Shown here in pieces: positions 30,590 to 36,426 of a DNA stretch of 45,141 bases. A program made the translations under genes and the position numbers. Below the pieces are notes generated by a model. The model saw only the letters and a program-made list of their open reading frames with translations. It was not told where the DNA came from and ran no database searches. Positions within the stretch are counted from its first letter, which is position 1. The number at the start of each line of letters is the position of its first letter. This DNA comes from a virus, in IMG/VR virus record IMGVR_UViG_3300034103_001111, positions 1-45,141 of that record. The stretch is one strand, 5' to 3'.

Positions 30590-30641
30590 GTTGCAAAGCG
30601 TTGCAGTTTGGGCTTGCATTGTTGCGCCGTCCGCGTAGGAT
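30590..30641 (+). promoter_or_regulatory. Rightward promoter with 15-bp regulatory motif, copy 5
   Basis: GTTGCAAAGCGTTGC (30590-30604) differs at one base from the copy in the divergent control region. TTGCAT (30614-30619) and TAGGAT (30636-30641) are 16 bases apart. The surrounding GCTTGCATTGTTGCG and TAGGATAG match the promoter at 25023-25050 almost exactly. Confidence 0.68.
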
Positions 30642-30666
30642 AGCTACACCAGCAAAGGGGAACGCC

Positions 30667-30996
30667 ATGAACCAGAACGAAGCCATCACCGTCCGCATCG
30701 GCCGCGGCAACACGAACCACCCGGCCCGTATCGACAACGGTCACCGCGTGCTGGTCTGCGGTTGCCCGAACACGCAGAACGGCCACGGCAACAACGCCTG
30801 CACCACCGTCGCCTTCGGCTGGTCTGCCGTTAATTGCAAGCGCGGCGCTTCGCATCGCGCCGCGGCGGATCAGATCGTGGACGCCAGCGAGGCCAGCCGA
30901 GGCGGCAAGATCGTCACCAGCGTCACCTACGCCGACGGCCGTACCGTGCATGCTGAAGGCATCGTCAAGACCGTCCGCGAATGGCTCAATGCCTAA
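30667..30996 (+). CDS. Protein of unknown function with its own promoter
   Basis: A 109-residue protein (MNQNEAITVRIGRGNTNHPA). It contains several cysteines (VCGCPNTQ, NACTT, NCKRG) and a beta-rich core. AAGGGGAA precedes the ATG. Its TAA stop lies within GCCTAAC, which resembles an attC R'' box, but no partner box follows. Function unknown. Confidence 0.78.
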   Translation: MNQNEAITVRIGRGNTNHPARIDNGHRVLVCGCPNTQNGHGNNACTTVAFGWSAVNCKRGASHRAAADQIVDASEASRGGKIVTSVTYADGRTVHAEGIVKTVREWLNA

Positions 30997-31005
30997 CAAC
31001 CACCC

Positions 31006-31023
31006 GCCCGGCTCCGGCCGGGC
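31006..31023 (+). other. GC-rich hairpin between genes
   Basis: GCCCGGC-TCCG-GCCGGGC forms a perfect 7-bp stem with a 4-base loop 10 bases after the 30667-30996 gene. There is no U-tract, so it is either a weak terminator or an mRNA-stabilising hairpin. Confidence 0.4.
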
Positions 31024-31041
31024 CTCTCACCGGAGCAAGCC

Positions 31042-31437
31042 ATGCAACATCTCGATCCAACAACCACCGGAATCCTCGTGACCATCGGCACCATCGTCGC
31101 AGTGCTCGCCGCGTGGTTCCTGCCGCGCAGCGAGCCCGAGCCGGACATCGGCCTGAACCTTGAGGCCGCCGCGCTCCAGAGCGAGCGCAACCGCATGCAC
31201 TCCGCCGCCGTCGGCGTGGCCGAGGATGTCGGCATGCCGTACGCCATGGATCCGGCGTTGATGGACCTTGCCGACCGGATGGCGCTGGACGTGCACGAAG
31301 GGCGCCGGACGCCGGCCAGTGCGATTCAGCACATGACGGCGGTGGCGAGGCGGTGGACGCGGGAGATGTCTGGCGCGCCGAAGGCGTCGCGTGGATTGAG
31401 TGGTTATGCGCGTGCCACTCAAGATGACGAAGCGTGA
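31042..31437 (+). CDS. Membrane-anchored phage protein with attC-derived C-terminus
   Basis: A 131-residue protein with one N-terminal transmembrane helix (residues 9-27, TGILVTIGTIVAVLAAWFL) and a helical cytoplasmic or periplasmic remainder. From residue 111 to the end (APKASRGLSGYARATQDDEA) it is encoded by DNA homologous to an attC half-site and the leader of an integron cassette (31373-31446, about 85% identical to 31967-32042). The original 3' end was therefore probably replaced when the cassette array arrived. Function unknown. Confidence 0.78.
   Translation: MQHLDPTTTGILVTIGTIVAVLAAWFLPRSEPEPDIGLNLEAAALQSERNRMHSAAVGVAEDVGMPYAMDPALMDLADRMALDVHEGRRTPASAIQHMTAVARRWTREMSGAPKASRGLSGYARATQDDEA
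31373..31409 (+). repeat. attC half-site at the left edge of the cassette array
   Basis: The sequence from 31373 to R' GTTATGC (31403-31409) is identical to the right part of the attC at 31948-32003, but no R'' box lies to its left. The similarity continues past R' into the leader of the next cassette (to about 31446). Confidence 0.72.
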
Positions 31438-31451
31438 CGCAAGGGAATGGC

Positions 31452-31676
31452 GTGGAACCTCAACCAATTGAAACCGCAGAAAAAGACCTGTTTGCTATAA
31501 TTCTGGTTTACCCCGGATGGGCTGGGAACTGGGCGCCAGCCCAATGGGATGGTCATGTATGGCGCAGAATTGGCGCACACTACGAGTTTTCAAAAAACAA
31601 CCCGCCAACTCATTGGATGCCGCAGCCTCCTCCGCCGGATGGATGCCGCTGGCTTAACAAGCGACCTGACGCCTAA
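31452..31676 (+). CDS. Cassette gene 1, DUF551-like small protein
   Basis: A 74-residue protein from GTG 31452 (VEPQPIETAEKDLFAIILVY), preceded by AAGGGA; a GTG at 31434 overlapping the previous stop is the alternative and adds six residues. The opening PQPIETA and the end 'PPTHWMPQPPPPDG' frame a pattern common in DUF551-like proteins. Its TAA stop lies inside the R'' box of attC 1 (31671-31677), a classic cassette feature. Function unknown. Confidence 0.72.
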   Translation: MEPQPIETAEKDLFAIILVYPGWAGNWAPAQWDGHVWRRIGAHYEFSKNNPPTHWMPQPPPPDGCRWLNKRPDA

Positions 31677-31727
31677 CAGTTTGACTTCAGCGGGGCCGAA
31701 GGCATCCGCTGAAAGGAAGTGTTAGGC
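31671..31727 (+). repeat. attC site 1
   Basis: 57 bp from R'' GCCTAAC (31671-31677) to R' GTTAGGC (31721-31727). The inner inverted repeat CAGCGG/CCGCTG encloses GCCGAAGGC. R'' and R' are exact complements. It separates cassette genes 1 and 2. Confidence 0.85.
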
Positions 31728-31728
31728 G

Positions 31729-31953
31729 ATGCCTGACACTACGGATAAAACGCGAGGCGAGGGAACTGCGGTGAGAGATGAAAAAAGCCAACCCGTGATT
31801 AATGATGACGGCACGTTGCGAAACTTTATGCTACGAGTCGGCGGAAAGCCTTACCGTTGCGAATGTGGATGCAACGTGTTCCACAAGCCGGATCAAAAGA
31901 AAGTTGACTTGTACGAGTGCAACGCTTGCGAGACGCGGTTTGAGGCCGCCTAA
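31729..31953 (+). CDS. Cassette gene 2, zinc-ribbon protein
   Basis: A 74-residue protein whose ATG lies one base after the R' box; a GTG at 31771 preceded by GAGGGAA is an alternative start that leaves the conserved part intact. Cysteines C44, C46, C48, C64 and C67 (YRCECGCNVFHK, YECNACETRF) form a zinc ribbon. The TAA stop lies in the next R'' box. Integron cassettes often carry such orphan small proteins. Confidence 0.75.
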   Translation: MPDTTDKTRGEGTAVRDEKSQPVINDDGTLRNFMLRVGGKPYRCECGCNVFHKPDQKKVDLYECNACETRFEAA

Positions 31954-32003
31954 CAGCTGAAATCACGCGCGCCGAAGGCGTCGCGTGGATTGAGTGGTTA
32001 TGC
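31948..32003 (+). repeat. attC site 2
   Basis: 56 bp from R'' GCCTAAC (31948-31954) to R' GTTATGC (31997-32003). The inner stem ATCACGCG/CGCGTGGAT differs from the other sites but keeps the GCCGAAGGC centre. R'' matches the R' that begins its own cassette (GTTAGGC at 31721). Confidence 0.83.
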
Positions 32004-32048
32004 GCTGTGCCACTCAGAACAAACGAAGCGCGACGCAAGGGGAGGGTG

Positions 32049-32234
32049 ATGAGAGAACACGGGTACTACTGGGTTAAGATAGAAGGCCGCTGGAATATCG
32101 CGCATTACGCACCTACCTCCGGCAGATGGCTGCTCAGCTATGAGTACAGTTGCCCGCACGAAGGCAGATACACCGAAGCCGAGCTGATGAAGGTTGCTTC
32201 GGAGATCGGGCCAAGAATTGAGTTCCCGTCCTGA
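32049..32234 (+). CDS. Cassette gene 3, small protein
   Basis: A 61-residue protein (MREHGYYWVKIEGRWNIAHY) with a strong GGGGAGGG ribosome-binding site before the ATG. Aromatic-rich beta strands (GYYWVKI, WNIAHYAPTSGRWLLSYEYS) followed by a helix suggest a compact fold. It ends one base before the R'' box of attC 3. Function unknown. Confidence 0.8.
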   Translation: MREHGYYWVKIEGRWNIAHYAPTSGRWLLSYEYSCPHEGRYTEAELMKVASEIGPRIEFPS

Positions 32235-32235
32235 C

Positions 32236-32290
32236 GCATAACAGTTAATTCAGCGGTGCCGAAGGCATCCGCTGGAGTGCCTAGTTAGGC
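32236..32290 (+). repeat. attC site 3
   Basis: 55 bp from R'' GCATAAC (32236-32242) to R' GTTAGGC (32284-32290), with inner stem CAGCGG/CCGCTG and GCCGAAGGC centre. R'' GCATAAC is complementary to the R' GTTATGC that opens this cassette, as expected if the cassette was inserted as a circle. Confidence 0.85.
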
Positions 32291-32319
32291 GATGGCAAAC
32301 AGCAACGGAGAATGAAAGA

Positions 32320-32535
32320 ATGAGCGACATGACAGATTACGAACTTGGATACGCCGCCGGAATGCGCAGGGCGGCAGTGATTGCCGAAGGATGGAACACC
32401 GGAAGTCAAGCGGCCGGAGACATCCGGCGCGAGGCAAACCGATACGAGTCAATCGCGCGGAACACTCGGGTCATGGAGCATGGCGGGCAAGAATCCGTAG
32501 CGGCTGCCGCTGCCGGCTACGCAACGAGACAATGA
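32320..32535 (+). CDS. Cassette gene 4, small protein
   Basis: A 71-residue helical protein (MSDMTDYELGYAAGMRRAAV) with GGAGAATGAAAGA upstream of the ATG. The end (HGGQESVAAAAAGYATRQ) is Ala-rich. It stops one base before the attC 4 R'' box. No family recognised. Confidence 0.78.
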   Translation: MSDMTDYELGYAAGMRRAAVIAEGWNTGSQAAGDIRREANRYESIARNTRVMEHGGQESVAAAAAGYATRQ

Positions 32536-32536
32536 C

Positions 32537-32594
32537 GCCTAACAGCTTAGATCAGCGGTGACCGCAGGGAATCCGCTGGATGGCACAGTTAGGC
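32537..32594 (+). repeat. attC site 4
   Basis: 58 bp from R'' GCCTAAC (32537-32543) to R' GTTAGGC (32588-32594). The inner stem ATCAGCGG/CCGCTGGAT is imperfect at the outer positions, leaving the unpaired bases that give attC its strand polarity. Confidence 0.84.
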
Positions 32595-32622
32595 GCGAGG
32601 CAAGCACGAAGGAGCGATAGAG

Positions 32623-32787
32623 ATGATGGCGCAAGCAGTTGTGTTGCTTTTCGGAGTTGTGATTATGTTTCTGGCAATGATCCAGATGAACCGCGCGGCC
32701 AGTAACTTGGACACATCCGGGATGATCCGGGGATTCTGGATGACTGCGTTCGGGTGTTTGGTCGCCTTCGTGTCCGGAAAAATCTGA
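32623..32787 (+). CDS. Cassette gene 5, two-helix membrane protein
   Basis: A 54-residue protein with two hydrophobic helices (residues 4-21, QAVVLLFGVVIMFLAMI, and 37-51, FWMTAFGCLVAFVSG). AAGGAG precedes the ATG. It ends one base before a GCCTAAC box. Tiny membrane proteins are frequent cassette products. Function unknown; it could affect the cell envelope or phage entry. Confidence 0.72.
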   Translation: MMAQAVVLLFGVVIMFLAMIQMNRAASNLDTSGMIRGFWMTAFGCLVAFVSGKI

Positions 32788-32788
32788 C

Positions 32789-32930
32789 GCCTAACAGGTG
32801 TTCGACGTCAAACTGACGCGTAACGCCGGAGCATTGGCCAGCGCAACCCGCTGACCCGCAAGGCGAATCACCCGCCGTGACGCGTAACAACAGAGGCCGG
32901 TGATCCCGGGCCTCTGTCTGTTCGTTAGCG
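32789..32930 (+). repeat. Degenerate attC remnants and hairpin closing the array
   Basis: GCCTAAC (32789-32795) is followed by two TGACGCGTAAC repeats (32815-32824 and 32877-32886) and GTTAGCG (32924-32930), with CAGCG...CGCTG between. No complete attC can be drawn. A strong hairpin, ACAGAGGCC...GGCCTCTGT (about 32889-32917), lies between the converging transcripts and may act as a terminator in both directions. No gene is seen. Confidence 0.6.
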
Positions 32931-32936
32931 CACGGA

Positions 32937-33638
32937 TCAGGTCAGCCGCAGCACGAACGGCCCAAACGTCTCGCCGTCAAGCGTCGCCGTGAACTCATAG
33001 TCGCCAGCAACCGCCGTTCCGTCGCACGTAACGATCAGGCACGTTCCGCACGGGCGCAGCAACACCGACCCGGTCGCGTAGCCTGCCGGCGCCGCGGACT
33101 CCCACGTCGCGACGAACGATTCATCCGCCGCGAATCCGACCGTGAATAGCTGCACCATCGCCGAACCGACATCCGTCGCCGCGGCTTCGATAAGCTCAAC
33201 CGGCGGATCCGGCGGAGTCCCGCCCCAACCGCTGCCGGATGGGTAGTCGTCCGCATCGTACGGGCCGGGCGCGCCGCCGAGCGGACCCGGATCGGCGCCA
33301 GCAACCCAGCTGCCGATGATCTCGCGCGCCGCAGTCGCCTGCACCACGAGCGTATCCGTCGCGATCGCGGCGCCAAAGGCGACCTGCACCAGCTTTGTTC
33401 CGGCCGCCAGCGTTACCGTGATCTCAGTCCGCCATTCGCGGCCAGCGCCAGTCCACTGACTGGTCCCGACGCGCTCGCCGTCCACCGTCCACACGGCCAC
33501 TGCGGCGCCGGGAACGTCGATCGTCGCTGTGGCCTTGAGCGTCACCTGCCCGGCCACTGCCGGCGACGTCAGCGCCAGCCGCAAGCCCGGACCCGTCGCG
33601 GCGGTCGCTTTGCGCATCACCAGTGTCAGCTCAGTCAC
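32937..33638 (-). CDS. Ig-like virion protein, last gene of the tail operon
   Basis: A 233-residue protein with two beta-rich domains: residues 1-105 (VTLKATATIDVPGAAVAVWTVDG...) and 150-233 (ending DGETFGPFVLRLT), joined by a Gly/Pro/Asp-rich linker. Immunoglobulin-like folds are common on virion surfaces and help bind cells. It overlaps the upstream tail gene by four bases. Assignment as structural is by composition and context. Confidence 0.7.
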   Translation of the reverse strand: MTELTLVMRKATAATGPGLRLALTSPAVAGQVTLKATATIDVPGAAVAVWTVDGERVGTSQWTGAGREWRTEITVTLAAGTKLVQVAFGAAIATDTLVVQATAAREIIGSWVAGADPGPLGGAPGPYDADDYPSGSGWGGTPPDPPVELIEAAATDVGSAMVQLFTVGFAADESFVATWESAAPAGYATGSVLLRPCGTCLIVTCDGTAVAGDYEFTATLDGETFGPFVLRLT

Positions 33639-35251
33639 AGCGACACCTCCGCCGGCTCAAAGCCAGAGCGCGTGGCGCGGATCGTGTTCTGTCCGGCGGG
33701 CCGCGTCAGCAGCCGCGCCGGGATTGCGACGCGCCCGCCGGAGTCCGCGACCAGCCCGGGCGATCCGTTGACCGACACAGCAGCGCCAGCCATCGGTGCG
33801 CCGGCTGCGTCCACAAGCCTGACCACGGTCGGCGACGCCGCCGCGGTCAGCGTGACCACGTTTGCCGCAGCCTGCGTGCGTGACGTCTGCGCGCCGACTG
33901 TCGGAGTCCCGTAGCGCGGCGTACCGACAGCCGTCACCAGCGCATCGGCCGACCGCACGTCCGCGAGCGTCGCGACCGTCCACGTCTGGCCGTCGATCTC
34001 CACGCCATCGCCGATCCGGCACGATGCCGGCAGACCGGTCAGCGTCGCGGTGTCGGCGTGGCCAGCGCGCAGGATCCGCTCTGCCACTGACAGCGCCTGC
34101 GCCGCGTCCTGAATCCACGGCAGCGTGATCTCTGTCGCCAGCCGCTGGCCAGCGCGCTCGGCGTCGGTCAGCACGGCTTGCAGTTCGCCAGCAGGCCCGC
34201 CGCGAACGCTGCCGTAGCGCACGGTGGCGCGCGTCGGTGCGGCGTTGCGCTCGATTCGCGAGACGCGCCCGCGGCGATGCCGGACAATGCCAGCCAGCGG
34301 GACCGGCACCAGTGCCGGACTTGCCAGTGGCGACCACTGCGCGCCGATGCTTGCACACAGCGCCCGCAGTGCGTCGCGCACCGACCCCTCGGCCTCGATG
34401 CTGCCGGCGATCCGCAAGTCCGCCAGCGCTTCCGCATCGCGTAACAGATCCGCCGCGGTCGGGTCGCCGAGTTGTTGCGCGATGTCGGTCAGGATGTCGG
34501 CCGGCGATTCCAGCAGGCCGGCGGTCGTGTAGCGCCCGCGCCCGACCGCCCACACTTCGGCCGCCGGCTTCGTCAATTCGATCAACGCGACGCGCCGCCC
34601 GGTGCGGTCGGTCAGGTCGCGGTATTGCCACCCGTCGATCCGCACGCCATCGGCTTCGACGCGGTCGATACCTTGCACCGGATGGTCTGCCCACACCCAT
34701 CGCTTTCCGGCCGCATCCAGCTGCACAGCGTATCCGCCGACGCGCCCCCAGCGCCACGGAACAATAACGTCCAGTCCTTCGGGGATCGTCTCGGCGAGAT
34801 CCGAAAGTCGGCGCAGAGCCAGCGGCGCAGCGTCGGCGCTGACAATCTGTAGCGACAACGTGTCGTCGTCAACGTCAAGATCCGCGGACGTGCACCGGCC
34901 GTGCAACAGCACGTCGCCGGATTCGTCCAGCAGTCTGCACGACAAGCCAGCCAGCGGCGATGCCGCCATGACTCGCGCGCCACGGTCGATCGTGAGCGCC
35001 GCCGTCGCAGTTTCGCCGACGGGAGATCCGCGCAGCTCGCTGACCAGCGACAGGCACTGCACCGGGATTGATCCCGCCGGTCTGAGCGACGCGAAGCCGC
35101 GCGCGTGGAGCCATAGCGAGCCGATGTGCAGGCCGACCATGACGCCGGCATCGGTGCGCGGGCCGAGCCACGGCCAATCCGGAATGACGGGCGCAGCCGC
35201 ATCGTACGGCGTCGAACCATCGTACGCGACTGCGGCGTTGTAGGCTGTCAC
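33635..35251 (-). CDS. Tail tip/baseplate-associated protein
   Basis: A 538-residue protein. The first 400 residues alternate beta domains and helices ('CLSLVSELRGSPVGETATAALTIDRGAR', 'GLLESPADILTDIAQQLGD', 'GTWTVATLADVR'-like), an outline seen in siphovirus tail-tip proteins. The C-terminal 80 residues look like a carboxypeptidase-regulatory or Ig-like domain (VVRLVDAAGAPMAGAAVSVNG...). It is translated just after the glycine-rich fibre (4-base overlap). Exact role unknown. Confidence 0.65.
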   Translation of the reverse strand: MTAYNAAVAYDGSTPYDAAAPVIPDWPWLGPRTDAGVMVGLHIGSLWLHARGFASLRPAGSIPVQCLSLVSELRGSPVGETATAALTIDRGARVMAASPLAGLSCRLLDESGDVLLHGRCTSADLDVDDDTLSLQIVSADAAPLALRRLSDLAETIPEGLDVIVPWRWGRVGGYAVQLDAAGKRWVWADHPVQGIDRVEADGVRIDGWQYRDLTDRTGRRVALIELTKPAAEVWAVGRGRYTTAGLLESPADILTDIAQQLGDPTAADLLRDAEALADLRIAGSIEAEGSVRDALRALCASIGAQWSPLASPALVPVPLAGIVRHRRGRVSRIERNAAPTRATVRYGSVRGGPAGELQAVLTDAERAGQRLATEITLPWIQDAAQALSVAERILRAGHADTATLTGLPASCRIGDGVEIDGQTWTVATLADVRSADALVTAVGTPRYGTPTVGAQTSRTQAAANVVTLTAAASPTVVRLVDAAGAPMAGAAVSVNGSPGLVADSGGRVAIPARLLTRPAGQNTIRATRSGFEPAEVSL

Positions 35252-36426
35252 GTCGCGATCCGCGGAATCAGGATCAGCCGCCCCGGCCCGCCATCGCCTC
35301 CGCGGCCGGCATTGCCAGCGCCGTTGCTTGTGCCGCCACCGCCACCGCCACCCGCGCCCGGGCCGCCGCCATCGCCGCCACGGCCGCCGTTGAGGCCGCC
35401 GACTGCGGTTCCACCGCCGCCGCCGCCGCCGGTGCCAAACAGCTCAACCGCGACGCCATTTGCGCCTGCCGTCGGAGTGCCGCCGCCCGCGCCGCCGGCA
35501 GCGCCGGTCGTTGGGTAGCCCACTGCGTTTGCGTTGTACGCGCCGCCGGACGATCCAATCCCATTGCTGTTGCTGCCGCCAGCCCCGCCGCCAGTCGGCA
35601 GCAGTCGAGAGAGTGCAAGCGGCGCACTTGCGCCAGCCGACCCGCCGCCGTTGGCGAAAAAGAGGCCGCCGGGATCGCAGCATGACCCGGCGACCGTCGC
35701 GACGTCAGCAGCGACGCCAGACGTCGGCCCGCCCGGTCCGCCGCCGCCGCCCGGCACCGTCAGCCCGGCGAACGTGACGCTTGCGCCGGTACCGCCGGCA
35801 GTGCCCGCGGTCGTTGCGGTCGTGGCGCCAGCGCCGCCCTGTGCAGTCACGCCGATCGTGATGGCTTCGGACGCGCCGAGCGCTGACGCCGGGATGCGGC
35901 GAAACACCACGCGCCCCGGGCCTGCGCCGACACCGCGGCAGCTGTTTCCGGTGTCGCTCTTGCCGCCACCACCACCGCCACCACCTCCGCTGATGTAGAT
36001 CGCGTCGACGTACACGAGGCCGGCTGGTTTTTCGTAGTTCGCATGCGGCCCGGGGCCGAGGTAGTCCAGCGCGCCGCCGGACGGCGTGGCGGCGTCAATC
36101 TCGCTTTGCATCCGGTCAAGGCGATCCGCAACCGTGCCGTCCGATCCCTCGGGGTCGGTGCCTAGCTCGGTCTGAATCTCGGTCAGCGCCGTAGCAATCG
36201 AAGTGACGGATGTGGCGACCGCTCCGATTCTCGCGCCGACCGTCGCTGACGCGCCCTGCGGGTTGACCCCGAGCGTCGCTGCAATGGCTTCGACCTCAAG
36301 CTCGACTTGGTCGTGTCGCTCTGAGTGCGTCAGCCCGCCGACCTCGGTCGCGGTCGTGGTCGTGGTCGGTGTCGGCGTAGAGCCCGGAAGCTCAGGGATC
36401 GCGCCGGGGAAAACTGCGGTTGCCAT
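35248..36426 (-). CDS. Tail fibre/adhesin with polyglycine-rich C-terminal domain
   Basis: A 392-residue protein. After a Thr-rich start, 'THSERHDQVELEVEAIAATLGVNPQG' is a trimerisation-type stalk often seen in phage fibres, then an 'YISGGGG' transition. Residues about 150-385 are extremely Gly-rich (runs of up to nine Gly) with Ser/Thr/Asn loops, resembling adhesins built of packed polyglycine helices such as phage S16 gp38. GGGAG precedes ATG 36426, which overlaps the previous stop (TGATG). Likely receptor binding. Confidence 0.8.
   Translation of the reverse strand: MATAVFPGAIPELPGSTPTPTTTTTATEVGGLTHSERHDQVELEVEAIAATLGVNPQGASATVGARIGAVATSVTSIATALTEIQTELGTDPEGSDGTVADRLDRMQSEIDAATPSGGALDYLGPGPHANYEKPAGLVYVDAIYISGGGGGGGGGKSDTGNSCRGVGAGPGRVVFRRIPASALGASEAITIGVTAQGGAGATTATTAGTAGGTGASVTFAGLTVPGGGGGPGGPTSGVAADVATVAGSCCDPGGLFFANGGGSAGASAPLALSRLLPTGGGAGGSNSNGIGSSGGAYNANAVGYPTTGAAGGAGGGTPTAGANGVAVELFGTGGGGGGGTAVGGLNGGRGGDGGGPGAGGGGGGGTSNGAGNAGRGGDGGPGRLILIPRIAT

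Larger units (their letters stand above)
31373..32930 (+). mobile_element. Integron-type gene-cassette array without integrase
   Basis: Five tiny plus-strand genes are each followed by a 55-58 bp element running from RYYYAAC (GCCTAAC or GCATAAC) to GTTAGGC or GTTATGC with an internal inverted repeat, the attC layout. Four such sites are complete (31671-31727, 31948-32003, 32236-32290, 32537-32594); a half site lies at 31373-31409 and degenerate boxes at the right end (32789-32930). Stop codons at or just before the R'' box are typical. No integron integrase, attI or Pc promoter is visible in the window. The base composition is lower in GC than the phage. Site length resembles those of Xanthomonas-type chromosomal integrons. 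Confidence 0.85.

Noticed and set aside
30991-31023. GCCTAAC followed by a GC-rich hairpin as a possible further attC site
   Set aside because: No GTTRRRY partner box follows within 150 bases, and the gene before it has a phage-type promoter. The box is probably a coincidence.
31006-31023. Strong intrinsic terminator after the 30667-30996 gene
   Set aside because: The stem is good but no run of T follows, so it is recorded only as a hairpin.
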